Assembly: GCF_905475395.1 (NCBI RefSeq) | Contig: NC_058342.1 | Coordinates: 33,066,140-33,130,139, forward strand | Reading direction: 5' to 3' | Length of the DNA stretch: 64,000 nucleotides | Source of the DNA: Chrysoperla carnea | Lineage: Eukaryota; Arthropoda; Insecta; Neuroptera; Chrysopidae | In this document: positions 1-15,006 of the stretch, piece after piece | Position numbering within the stretch: position 1 is the stretch's first letter | Layout of the letters: every line of letters starts with the position of its first letter | Notes under the pieces: model-generated | What the model saw: the letters and a program-made list of their open reading frames with translations, nothing else | What the model was told of the DNA's origin: nothing | The model's database searches: none | Made by a program: the position numbers and the translations under genes

Positions 1-430
1 AGCTACTGACTCTGTCTAGTCTAAAATGTTTAATTAATTACGTAGTTAATTGGTTTTAAATGAATATTTTAATCGATAATTATGTTTTTAAGTTCAAATT
101 CTGAAAAATACATACCCGCATATGATTGAGGTATACTTTCCAATTTGGAAAACATTATGTAACTTCAAATAACTCAAAATGATTTTCAACGCTTTTTAGT
201 CCTTTTCCAAAATTAACGACTTCAGTCTTCTTCAGTCATTTTTTTCTTAGAAAATAATAATTTTAATCAAAGAGGCCCCAGGAATTCCAATATATTAAAG
301 GCGGCCTTAGCGTCACTGTTTATAATGTACAAAGAAACCGAGGCGGAATTAGGCTTAGCAAAAGTTTAAGGCAGGTGAGGCGTAATAAATGACTAATTCT
401 GACGATAGTTGGTCACCGATATGTGATTTC
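1..430. other. AT-rich non-coding DNA
   Basis: I see no gene, exon or clear repeat boundary here. It runs up to the first unit of the satellite that starts near 431. Confidence 0.5.
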
Positions 431-1254
431 GAGATAACGACAAAAATCGGTTAGAGATATCGTTTTCTCTGAAACTACTGGCTCAATCGCCAAATGAAGT
501 CGATTTTTGAATTTTTTGGATTAAAATTACCATAAAAACTGAGTTTCATCAAATTCCGAAACAAAAAAAAATTTGAAAAATTTTCGATTTTTTTTAAGGG
601 GTACCCCTTCAAAAAATTGCAAAAAATCGAGATAAATTTTTCGTTTCCAATTTCGATAAAACTCTCTACATAAGTTAATTTTGACCCAAAAATTACAAAA
701 ATCGTATTCATTTTACATTTGAGCGCTTAGTTTTCGAGATAATGACAAAAATCGATCCGAAATTTCGTTTTTCTGTGAAACTATTGGCTCAATCGCCAAA
801 TGAACCCGATTTTTGAAGTTTTTGGGTTAAAATTACCATATAAACTGAGTTTCATCAAATTCCGAAACAAAAAAAATTTTGGAAAATTTTCGATTTTTTC
901 TAAGGGGTACCCCTTCAAAAAATTGCAAAAAATCGAGATTAATTTTTCGTTTCCAATTTCGATAAAACTCTCTACACAAGTTAATTTTGACCCAAAAATT
1001 ACAAAAATCGTATTCATTTTACATTTGGGCGCTTAGTTTTCGAGATAAGGACAAAAATCGATTCGATATATCGTTTTTCTCTGGAATAACTGGCTCAATC
1101 GCCAAATGAACTCGATTTTTGAATTTTTTGGGTTAAAATTACCATATAAACTGAGTTTCATCAAATTCCGAAACAAAAAAAATTTTGGAAAATTTTCGAT
1201 TTTTTCTAAGGGGTACCCCTTCAAAAAATTGAAAAAATTAGCGGAATTTCGCAC
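431..1254. repeat. Satellite array, about 306-bp unit, KpnI-type palindrome
   Basis: About 2.7 head-to-tail units begin at 431, 736 and 1042. Each carries the perfect 14-bp palindrome AAGGGGTACCCCTT, at 596, 902 and 1208, spaced exactly 306 bp. Related units lie near 18.15-19.06 kb, and fragments lie near 23.1 and 60.3 kb, so the family is dispersed. Short open frames on both strands repeat with the unit and end at unit boundaries; they are not genes. Confidence 0.9.
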
Positions 1255-2630
1255 GGGTCGAGCTAGTGTATTTATATTTGGATTTAGTTTGGACCAATTC
1301 GTCGTTACCCAAAAGAAGTTCCTAAATAGTTAAAAATCCATTAATTGTTTACTACAGTCAAATTGCTTTACAAATTACAATTCAACTTCTTTCAATTTAC
1401 AGTTAAACTTCTTGTAATTAGTCTTAATAAATAGTATGTTATAATTTTCTGTTTAGTACCGAAATAACCCGTGTCGGCTCCTAGCCAATGCAATTCTTCT
1501 TCTCTAGGCATTGTGAATATCAATGTGCTGTTTTTTTTTTGGGTGAATCACCTTGGCACCAACTTGTGTGCGGTCCCTGTCATAAAAATTTATCTTTCTC
1601 TCTTTTTCAGCCTTCGTAAATCAACTTGGCACCCTCATGTGTGCGGCCCCCTTCTCATAAAAATTTGTCTTTCCCCCTGTTTTTAATCTTCGTAAATCAA
1701 CTTACCGTCTTTCTCGTAAAAATTTGTTTTTTTCTCATTTGTTTCCCCTCGGAAGTTTTCTAATCCGTCACCGTTTCTTTCTGCTCTTGAAATATCTTCA
1801 AACTACTTACCTTATCCTGGGAAAAATCCTGTAACCGACCGGCCATGGTGCAAGGATTTTCTTCTTATTCAATTATAATTGGATGCAAAATCTATGATGA
1901 GTTCACGTTTAAGAGGGAGGGGGCACACCTGCTGCCTCGATATGGCTAGGGATAGGGGAAAAAGAATAAAAAGCGAGAATATTTAAATAGTAATACTTGT
2001 TATTTATTTGCATAAAAGAATAAGGCGTGTTTTCAAAAAACATACAAATTGTACAAATACGAATGAAATGGAAATCAAATTTTCGTGAAAATCAATTTTC
2101 ACTTCATATAATCATTGATCATTGCAAAAATAATCGAAGCACGAGCAAAATTTGTTTGTTTGTTTTATTAAAAAGGCACTATTTTCTTTTTTTTACTCTT
2201 AAAAATTGGTTTTCGCACTAAAATAAGTACAGTATTTTAAAATTAGTTTTAAAATGAATTATTGGTTGAAACAATTGGACTGGATCAAGTACATCAAAAT
2301 TTAAAAATTCCACTTTCAAAAATCAATCCACATTTTGCGTGCTTAGATTATAGCCCATACATTCTTATAGGCTGCAAATCAAAATTTAGTATGTTTCTCG
2401 CTGACATCACTTTTTTTAAAAATTTCTATTCAATATTGAAATATATATAAACTTTTTTTTTTATTCTTTTCAAGTTTTAAGAAATTTTTCAAAATTGCCC
2501 AGCAATTGTTGGATTGAAAAATTTATTAAAACTAATCTCGAATTCAATACATTAATCAAAACTGATGTCATTAATGTATAAAAATCGTATTTAGATTCAA
2601 AATATTTTTGAGAAAACGTATTTTTATGTT
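1255..2630. other. Non-coding DNA with a weak tandem repeat
   Basis: No gene is recognisable. Around 1580-1740 a motif of the form cataaaaatttgtcttt followed by cttcgtaaatcaactt recurs about every 77 bp for two to three degenerate copies. The rest is AT-rich unique-looking sequence. Confidence 0.45.
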
Positions 2631-3010
2631 GGTGTTCCATAATATCCACCAGTATACTGGCCAGTACGCATGACGGCGGAAATCGACGCCATATTGTACT
2701 GGTAAAACGGACACGACAGTGTACATGTGTCCACCGGGTGTTTGTGGAAGAAATTTATTTATTTATTGTTCATTAAGAAGGAATAATGGCGTCTGAAAAA
2801 GACTTACTCGTAATTGACGAATACAATAAGAAATCTTATACGCTCAAAGAAACTCTTGAAGACGAAATACGGGTAAGTTATTTTGTTGAAAAACCTATAA
2901 TATGACGTCACCTACTGGCCAGTATATTTCGGAACGATTCACTAGTATGGCGTTGGTTTATGACGTCATCGGTACTGGCTAGTATTCTGGTGAATAATAC
3001 GGAACACACC
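2631..3010. mobile_element. 380-bp terminal-inverted-repeat element with an exon-like frame
   Basis: The left end (GGTGTTCCATAATATCCACC and on to about 2667) is an imperfect inverted copy of the right end (about 2972-3010, ending GGAACACACC). The word CTGGCCAGTA also recurs inside both ends. No target-site duplication is obvious. The ends vaguely resemble PIF/Harbinger-type termini, but this is inference. Inside lies a short open frame ending at a strong splice donor (2786-2872). Confidence 0.6.
2786..2872 (+). CDS. Putative 29-codon first exon inside a TIR element
   Basis: An ATG in good context (gaataATGG) opens 29 codons, beginning MASEKDLL and ending ETLEDEIR, followed directly by GTAAGT in phase 0. 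The composition is charged and helix-prone. I do not recognise the protein and found no continuation exon. It sits wholly between the inverted repeats of the 2631-3010 element, so it could be the first exon of a deleted transposon gene or a host exon caught by the element. Confidence 0.35.
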
Positions 3011-3032
3011 CTAAGTTTAATTTAGAATTTTT

Positions 3033-3277
3033 AACCCGCCAGCACTCGCATTTTGAGTAGTCCTTCAGAAATTGTGAGAATTTCTCTCATCACGAGAGGT
3101 GTAAGCAAAGAAAAATTAAATTTTCTAGTGCTAATTAAAAAATAAATTTATTTAAAATTATGTAGAGGTTATGATTTACAAAGTTAAACAATATTTAACG
3201 CATGTATAGAACACGTGAGCAAATCTCTCATCACGCGATTAAGATTACGGAACGATTGGCGTTAGCGTTGACGGGTT
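3033..3277. mobile_element. 245-bp MITE, AACCCG(C/T)CAGC ends
   Basis: The left end AACCCGCCAGCACTCGC at 3033 pairs imperfectly with the right end GCGTTAGCGTTGACGGGTT finishing at 3277. The same end sequence occurs at about 13331-13346 and 20648-20665, so this is a dispersed family of small non-autonomous elements. Confidence 0.6.
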
Positions 3278-4729
3278 ATGGAAGAATTATGAGGTATCTA
3301 GTAACAAATTCGCCTAAAATTACGTATAAGTATCAAAAATTCGAATATCCTTTTAAATCTAATACAATTGCTTCTTTTTTTTGGAGTTCAATTGAAAACA
3401 ATCAATTTTTTTGGGTACGAATCTTAAAACAGGGTGGCGATTGAATTGGTTTTGTAAAATTCGCTAATTATTTTTAAAAACTAGAAGATATATAAGCAAA
3501 TTGAATCACAAGGGAGGGATTTTGGGGGTCAAATCCCCTCCCTTTGAGAATCTGTCCACATAAATTTTCAACTAAAAATATAGTCCTGTAAGTGCAACCA
3601 TTTATGTGCCGCATTTCCACTGACGAATCAGATACCCATGCATTTTTTGAGCTCGCGGTACATTCTTTGACTTTGCCTTTAAGTCGAGTATTTCAAACAG
3701 AAAACCTGAATCTTGACGAGGCGGAATTTATATATTCCGAGATTCGGATTAAAAAAGCTGATCTTCAAGAATCCAATTTCATAAAATATATTTAAAATTT
3801 CCGTGATTAATTCAAAGTTACAAGATTTTCCAGGTCAATCGCCACTCTGTTTATAATAATTCCCTGGAACTGCTACATATCTTTTCGAAATTGTATTTAA
3901 TAAAAGGATTTTCTCAAAAATATTTCATAAATTTTGGAAATCAATTTTCATTCGCCTTGGTTTAACGTATAATTATTTAATATGTTTTATTATGTAACTC
4001 TAATTTGTGATTTGTTTTTATTAAATATTTACATTAATAGTTTTGATTTGTTTAGGAGAAGAGGAGTGGGATGGGTTTGAGGAGGGGGTAGGAAGGTTCT
4101 TAAATATCTAAATATAATATTTAATTTAATTAATATTTTGACTTATAAAAAAATATACGAATTATAGGTTTAGGAGGAAAAACAAAAATATTACATAAAA
4201 TCTAAGTAAATTTTCGCTATTTACTCCTAAACTAAACTATTTAAATGAATTAAATATTTTAAATTATTTAATTTAATTACAAGTATATACATTTTTTTCT
4301 TGTATATTATGTATATTTTTTATTTTTATTGAATTATTCCAGATTAAATACCTGGATTTGGTTTCTTTTCGATGGCGTAAAGCCAGTCAAGAATTGATTG
4401 ATAATCATTTTAAAATTAATATCTTTTCGAATATCAAACGAATTTTTCGAATATCAAACGAATTACAGACACATTCAAGTTTCGTTCAATTAGATCAAGT
4501 TTTTTGATTAATAATTATAATTATTTTTAATTTATCTTAATTAAAAAACAAAATTCAAATGGATTATAATTCAAATTGTAAATTAAAAAAATATTCTTAA
4601 TTTTCTCGAGTCTCGATTTTCTAGACTCAATTTAATGATTGCGTTGATTAAAAATCGATAAAAATTTAATGATTCCTTATATTTACATTCTTATGAAATC
4701 GCTTATGTCATCCAACTCAAGCAAAATTT
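3278..4729. other. AT-rich non-coding DNA
   Basis: No gene is supported. A few open frames of about 60-70 codons (for example 3592-3795) show no splice logic or recognisable family. There are long A/T runs around 4090-4600. Confidence 0.45.
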
Positions 4730-5084
4730 TTAAGGTTGTTATGAATAAGGAAGGGGGTTAGATACGTTTTTGAAAAACATCATTTTTCACGAAAACCAAA
4801 AACAAAAAGGAATGACTTCATATTTTGGTCACTTTTCTTATTTTATCAATAATTGACTGTCAATTTTTGGAATAGGTTTTTGTGAAGTTGTCATTTTTGA
4901 GTCTCATGTTATGAATCTTAAATAAGTGTGGTTACCGTCGTTTCCCTATCAAATACAAATTAATAACCCGTCTTCAAACAGTAACTTTAACATTGTTTTT
5001 CACTAAAACCAAAAAACAGGAATGACTTCATATTTTAGCTAGGCTTTCCTTTTTTGGATAGCATTTTCTTCATAACAACCTTAA
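4730..5084. mobile_element. 355-bp TTAA-bounded MITE
   Basis: It begins TTAAGGTTGTTATGAA at 4730 and ends with the exact reverse complement TTCATAACAACCTTAA at 5084. The outer TTAA is shared, as expected of a piggyBac-like target duplication. It has no coding capacity. Internally, the phrase aaacaggaatgacttcatatttt occurs twice in diverged form. Confidence 0.8.
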
Positions 5085-5570
5085 AAAAATTATTTTATAA
5101 TCAATAATTTGAAATTTCAACGAAAAAATTAAACTTGAAATGATTTGAATTTGAATTGAAAACCAAAACCAGATATTTGACTCTCTAATCGTTCATAATT
5201 TGAACATTTCAACAAGAATTGATGAATGAATTGATTTATTTTATTGAAGGAAAGTTCATTTGCATTTGTTCTACTTATAATAAATGCAAATTCTCTATTT
5301 TATTATGCTTTTCACTTAAACTTAAACTTAAAGAAAAATGTTCAACTTAAAATGGTAAATAACTTACAAACTACTATTATGCCTTGCGCCTGCGCCTATA
5401 CTATACAAACATAGTCATTGATATGTTCAAATTTAGTATAAACATTTATTTTTTTGGACTTGAGGGGATTCAACGAAACCAATATTGATCAATAAACCAA
5501 CCGTTGGAATTGATTTTAAATTGGTCTAATTAGGAAATATTTAGTCTAATTTAGTATTTTCATCTGTTTA

Positions 5571-6064
5571 CAGTCAAAACCAGTTATAACGACTTTGAAA
5601 GGCATCCATAATTATCCAAGAATTACGAAAATCGCATTAATTTTATTGTTCAGAACGAATTTTAGCTCGTGGCATCGTTTTCGACAAGCTCAAATTAGCT
5701 TAAAGTGATGTTTTTGTGGTAATTGAAGGAAAAATTCTTTTTTCAGGATCGGATTAAGCAACTGTCTAAGAACAGGGCCCGATCTAGCTAATTAGCCGCT
5801 CATAACAAAAAATAAAAATACCCCATAAACAAAAATGCTTATATGCCAAATCGTGATGTCATTCAAGATGCCATGACACTCTACACTGTTTTCGAAGTAA
5901 AGAATTCAACAAAGGGTTCAATAATTTGTTACAATCTGTTACATACCGGGGAGGTAGGGGTTAAAAAGTCGTTCTTTAGTGTAAATCAGAGAGTAATGTA
6001 ACGTAAAACCAATTTTTCAAATTAATGATAAAAGTCTATTGGTCGTTATAGTTGACTTTGGCTG
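5571..6064. mobile_element. 494-bp pogo/Tigger-like MITE
   Basis: The left end CAGTCAAAACCAGTTATAAC at 5571 matches, inverted and imperfectly, the right end GTCGTTATAGTTGACTTTGG, which closes with CTG at 6064. TA flanks both sides (5569-5570 and 6065-6066), the target duplication typical of Tc1/mariner and pogo elements. Related ends are visible near 25738-25850 and 37275-37350. Confidence 0.7.
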
Positions 6065-7186
6065 TAATTTGCTCGTTTTATTTTAAAAAACTTATTCCAA
6101 ATATTATTTTTGGATCCAATAAGACACCATTGTTCGGCTGTTTCATGAACAATGTAAAAATGTTTCTTTAAAAGTGCTTTGAACTCAATTTGGGACAACA
6201 AAAATCGAAAATCGTTTATATACATCTTAAAAAACGCATGCGCATATAATTTTATTGCAATTTATTTTTACTTATTCTTTAGAAGCGTTTCTTGTCTCAT
6301 TTTCGACAAATTTTAGTGTGAATTTTTTCATATATCCTGAGAAAACAAATTTTTGTTTTTAGAATTTTTCATTCCATATATAAAATATATGGTTTTTTTT
6401 TATTTTCTAGAAAGGTAAACATTCAAATCGAGGGGGGGAAATCGTTATATGTTTATTGCTCCATTTGTTTTAATGATACGTCTCGATTAATTTAGTTTTG
6501 TAATACAAGATGGCAGCATTAACTAAAAAATAGTTCCTCTTCATTTGAGCCCTGAGATAAATAGAACTTGTTAAAACTCTGTCACCAAACTTCCAATCCA
6601 AAAATTAGAAAAAATTTTGTCGAAGGAACTAAGGAAAGTACCCCTTCATGGTACGTCACAAGATGGTATAGTTACGCCACTGCAACTAGTTCTGGATTTA
6701 TCCGTTATGGTATCTCGAAAGGGAAGTCACCTAATTGAAAATTTAAATATCCTCGCCCTTTTTACTATCCAAAGAAATTTTCGCAATCTCACGAAGGAAA
6801 TTTGCAAGTGACACTCGAGTATGAAAACTAAAAAATGAATGATAGACAGAGTAAAAATTTAAAACAAAAAGAAAATGATGCCATCAAGTATCTTGTTTAA
6901 ATTTAGAATTGAAATCTTTGACATATTTTCAACCTTTCTCAAATACGTTACTTTTACGCGCTACGTTACGTAACAATTACATTTACTAATAAATAAATAA
7001 ACAAAAAACGAAGTTTGAATTTTATTTACAGCATGCAAAGATTTGTTTTGAGAAAGATTTACGAAAGTAAGAAATAATTGTTATAAATATATATTAAATC
7101 TATGATCTAGGATCTACGATCTTTGAGATCAAACAGTTATTTGGGCCATTTTCCAAAAATTATAACTTTTAGAAATCATTTTGTTA
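6065..7186. other. Non-coding DNA with a solo hAT end
   Basis: No gene is supported. At about 6650-6682 the sequence resembles the inverted terminal repeat of the hAT relic at 27826 (compare agatggtatagttacgccactg), suggesting a solo or deleted hAT terminus. The rest is AT-rich. Confidence 0.4.
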
Positions 7187-8017
7187 GGGTGTTAGTCAAG
7201 TATCGGAACAGCAAAATAATTTTATTTTTTATCAGTAATTGTAGCCGGGAACCTCTTTTCCACTTAGGAGTACAGTGTGTCGCATTTAAGATAAAGACAC
7301 CCTTCACTTTCGTCATTTGTAGAAATATCAATTTGAAAATTTTCACAGTAATACAGAGGGGTTGGGTTACATTTTTTAAGAGAGTTAACAGTAACCTGAA
7401 CTTTAAACTCAGCCTACTACAGTCAAATAGGACAGATTCTTGAAATTTTGCCAAACGCCAAAAATGGTTGGAGATATCGACAAAAATTATTTAAAAAAGT
7501 TTCTTAGAATGTTTTTTTATGCCCATATACCAATTTTCATGACAAAAGTCGCATCTCGTCTTTACTCAAAATTATTACAAGTTTATTTTTTAATTTTATA
7601 ACTATGGAATGTAAAAACTGGACAAATTGATAATTTAATAATGTTATGTATTCAAATATTTCAAAAAAACTTGTAAAAATTTTGAGTACAGACCAAAATA
7701 ATTATAAATCCGAATTTAGTCATGAAAATCGGTATATGGACAATATTCGAATAATTTTTTTCGATATCTCTAACCATCTCTGGCGCTAGACAAAATTTTA
7801 AGAATTTTGCTGAGTTTAAGGTTCAGGTTTCGGTTAAATATCTTAAAAAATGTGACCCATCCCCCTGCATGACTGTGAAAATTTTTCAAATCGATATTCC
7901 AATAATTGACGAAAGTGTGAGGGTGTCTTCATCTTAAATGCGACACACTGTATACATTACAACAATTTTTTTTATCTAAAGGGAGTTATTCCGCTGTTCC
8001 GATACTTTTATAACACC
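7187..8017. mobile_element. 830-bp foldback element
   Basis: The left half (7187-7600) and right half (7601-8017) are near-complete inverted copies of each other. The outermost match pairs agtatcggaacagc with gctgttccgatact. Inner landmarks such as gtgtgtcgcatttaag and cttaaatgcgacacac pair symmetrically about a centre near 7600. The open frames on both strands near 7123-7454 come from this repeat and are not genes. Confidence 0.85.
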
Positions 8018-8127
8018 GTGCTTCCGGCCAAAAAAGGCAGACGCCGAGTTAAGTTGATTTTAAAAAGAATAAAGTTTATATTTCAGTGAAGCACTGACCA
8101 CTGACATGATCACTATCACGATCACGA

Positions 8128-11614
<3,487 letters not shown>

Positions 11615-12420
11615 TATTAATTACAAAAAACATTGAGCTGTTGAGTTGCCAGCTCCAGTCACACACACACCACCCACAATATCAAATCAAACTAGAAAAC
11701 AAAAACATTCACTCGTACAGTCCCACAAATCAAACGTTTTCTAAAAAGGCGGGTAAAATTTGTTTGAATTGAACAACATTGTGATGAGTAGTCACAGTCA
11801 CAGTGTCAGTGTTTTGTTTTCAATCACATTCACTGAATCACTTAAAATGATTTAATTTTCTTTTAAATCACTAATTCATTTTCACGTTAAAATTATTTTG
11901 TTCACTTCTAAATTAAAATTTCTACGTTTTATGGTTTTACGTTGTAATTATAATTGTTTGATTAGGTTAGAATTACAATTACATTTGCAATTAGAATACG
12001 TTTTTACTTACATTTATTAAAAATTATTTTAGAATTTTATATATTTTATTGCTTGTTTTTAAGGTACAATATTAGTTTTAGTTCTAGTTATTCGAAATCG
12101 AAAAAAATTAAAAGGTTTTTTATGTTTTTTTAAACTTAGAATCCAAGAGGAAAAGATGTTTTTATTGAGGAAGCGTTTTTATGCGGTAGTTTTTAGTTTA
12201 CTTTATACACTAAACTCACCAACTCCAAGTCACCACCGGACCAAGACACTTACTCACAAATCACAAATACTCATACAAGTTACAATCACTACTGTCAAAT
12301 AATAAACTTAACTAAATACTACAAATAAACACAACTTCATTCAAAATCTAATCCCGATTTTCCATTTTTTTCATCATTAAATCTCATGAGTAATCGTAAA
12401 TTTTATCAACCAAATCAAAT
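11615..12420 (-). promoter_or_regulatory. Probable MIER1 5' UTR and promoter region
   Basis: This DNA lies directly upstream of the MIER1 start codon. It has a CA repeat and stretches rich in CACA/CAGT words, but no recognisable coding sequence. I cannot identify a TATA box or a transcription start. The assignment rests on position only. Confidence 0.35.
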
Positions 12421-13019
12421 TACGCATCTAAATTTAGAAAAAAAAAAGATTTTTGTTGTATCAAGGTCACCGCTTTATTTTTTGAGGATTACATTTACTT
12501 TTTGGAGTGACCTTTAGAACCAGGTGTTTGCTTTTTTTTGTTCGAAATGATTGATGCTTTGATTTAATTTTTTTTTTTTGGGTTGAATCCAGAGGAAATT
12601 CAAGTATTTTGTTTTTTGAGATGAATCAAATTCAATTAATAGGGTAGGGAGAAAGCTTAGAAATATTTTTGATAATTTTTAATATGGTGTAAAGCAGTCC
12701 ATATGACTTCTATATGTATATCAAGTATTTAATATAAAATTGATTTAATTAAAATTCAATGTTTATTGTTGCTATATTCTATTGTTCTTTATGTGGCGTC
12801 AAATCGTTAAATTTCATAATTCAACAAGTTGTCTCCACAGATTTGTGTCCCCACAACGGCATTTTGTCGAGGTTAATACCCTTAGATTTAGGGAAACTTT
12901 TTCGGAGTTTCAACATCCAAATATAATTCGATTAGTTTGGATTAATTGGATTAGTTTTACTACCTACTTAACTTCCCGGAACTTTGAAATCGCCACTCCA
13001 ATGACACTTAAAATAATTC

Positions 13020-13346
13020 GTCCGCCATTTTGTTGATACACAAAATGGCGTTGTTGATTTAATAGTTCCTTCGAAATATTTTAATTTAGACAAAAAAGTT
13101 GATTGCTGATTCAATCAAACTTTTTATGGCCACCATGCTGAGTATTTTTACCTAAATTTGTTTTTGAAAGGCTCTTTAGATACAATGAAAAAAATATCAA
13201 AAATTGAATGAAAATCTTCACATAACATGCGTAACGTAAGTGAACTAACTCACTGACCGCATGATGGCAGCACAGTATTGAATTTACCATTTGAAAAATA
13301 AAAGTTATAAAAAATAAAATGCTCATGATGCGAGTGCTGACGGGTT
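13020..13346. repeat. Dispersed repeat copy with hairpin (copy 1)
   Basis: It begins with an 11-bp-arm hairpin (CGCCATTTTGT at 13023-13033 and its reverse complement at 13040-13050). The stretch from about 13090 to 13300 aligns directly with 15030-15200 (shared words gattcaatcaaac, gtatttttacctaaatttg, gcatgatggcagcacagtat). The right end finishes GCGAGTGCTGACGGGTT, the MITE end also seen at 3033. Confidence 0.7.
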
Positions 13347-14454
13347 AGTGTCTATATGAATTACTTATACCAGTGATTATTATATTTCTAAGGCTTCATT
13401 TGGTGGCTCTTTTATTAAATGTGAGAGGTACACATTGTTCCAAAGTGTTCCAAAAATAAAAAGATGAAAAAACTTACTTTAGATAATTTTGATCTGTACT
13501 AATGGTGTATGATTCGCTCATAGGATATAACCCAACTAGTTTATATATGGAGGTAACAACAGTTTATGCAATTGTATATACAAAAGTGTAAATGCTCTGG
13601 CATATATTTATTGTGCGTCATTAAAACAACTCGTGATCAGAAGAGTTCCTTCACTAAGGTCATATTTTCTGTTCATTAGAGTTTTATATTAATATATAAA
13701 ATTTCCACGTAAAAGGACGAGAAGAGTTGACAGTACCAAAAGAGGCACTTTCAATTCGCATACAAATTTTTACATTTAAACAAAATTTTGTACGGCAACC
13801 TATTTCTGCCGGTCCTAAACTTGTGTTGCTATGGGGAATTGTCTCACTTACCTAAAAGCCTAAATGAATTTTTACACCAAAAATTTGGATTAAGGAAAAT
13901 GGAATGGGAAAAAGAAAGAAAATCAAATAAATTTTTTAATTAAAATAAAAACTATATTTTAAAAAAATACAATTATTACAAATTCGTCATTGAATGCGGA
14001 AAACTTAAATCGTAAAATTTGTAACGTAACGAAATGTAATATAAAAACGATTATTACGCTCCTGTTTTTATAAATACAAAACAAAAAACATGCTTCATGC
14101 ATCGATTGACGATTACAAAAACATTTTTAATAAATATTTAGCTTCTTATAAATATAAATCATTCCTGTTCGATAAATAAATTAAAATCGAATTTGGGGGG
14201 AGGTGATTGCTTTTAATACTTTTAAAACATTGAAGAATCTTTGTATCAATTTTTTGGTGTCCTGGCCGAATTTTTGGATCTTTTTTAACTTTAGTCAAAA
14301 ATTTGGCCTACAAAAAATTCATAATATAGTTTGTGGAGAATTTTTTGGTTTTATTTTGACTTTGTGTATGAGTTAGGGTTTCCACCTGTCCAGATTTGAT
14401 CGAGAGACTCCAGAAATCGATCATGTAGTTTATCCCGACTAATGGTAGTTAAAA
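13347..14454. other. AT-rich non-coding DNA
   Basis: I see no gene, exon pair or defined repeat here. Confidence 0.45.
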
Positions 14455-14939
14455 TAATAGGGAATATTCATGAAATTTAAATTTGGTTCAAAGTTTTTCG
14501 TAATTTTATTGGCTGGACATTTGAACTAAACCATTCTTTTAGTAATTAATATCTTTTTAATTACTTAAAATTATTTAATAAAAGCACAAATTTAGTGAGA
14601 GAAATTAAAATTTTAAAACGGACGTGACGTCATAGTATGTGTCTTGTCAGACTTGTTGACATACTGTCTGGTATTAATTACTTATATTTTGTATGGTATT
14701 ACCATGAATATATACTATAATTACTACATACGTGAGTATTACACCTGTAGTAAACAGCACATTGAACTGTCACCAACTAAAAACTTAACATATTAATACG
14801 TCATCAACAGAGAGCGCCTGCGTTTAAACTTCTCAAAGTTATTCTCTACTTTAAACATTTTTTTTACATCTAATTACAGCATTTTCAAACAGTATTTATA
14901 TAAAAATATAAAAAAAAAATTCATGAATATTCCCTATTA
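14455..14939. mobile_element. 485-bp element with perfect 20-bp terminal inverted repeats
   Basis: The first 20 bases, TAATAGGGAATATTCATGAA, are the exact reverse complement of the last 20 (14920-14939). There is no coding capacity. The interior holds TGACGTCA-type palindromes near 14630. No target-site duplication was identified. Confidence 0.8.
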
Positions 14940-14946
14940 CTGTCAA

Positions 14947-15006
14947 ACTGTCAAAATTACGACGCCATTTTGTGTACCAACAAAATGGCGTCGTAATTTT
15001 GACAGT
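14947..15006. repeat. Perfect hairpin, 27-bp arms, 6-bp loop
   Basis: The left arm (14947-14973, starting ACTGTCAAAATTACGACGCC) is an exact inverted copy of the right arm (14980-15006), separated by gtacca. It heads the second copy (to about 15210) of the dispersed repeat also present at 13020-13346, whose hairpin is shorter and diverged. Confidence 0.9.

Noticed and set aside
475-1333. Overlapping 70-80-codon frames on both strands
   Set aside because: They repeat with the 306-bp satellite unit and exist because the unit is almost a multiple of three; there are no splice sites or conserved domains.
7123-7454. Two long overlapping frames, plus and minus
   Set aside because: Both lie in the left half of the foldback element and have no counterpart that suggests selection for protein.
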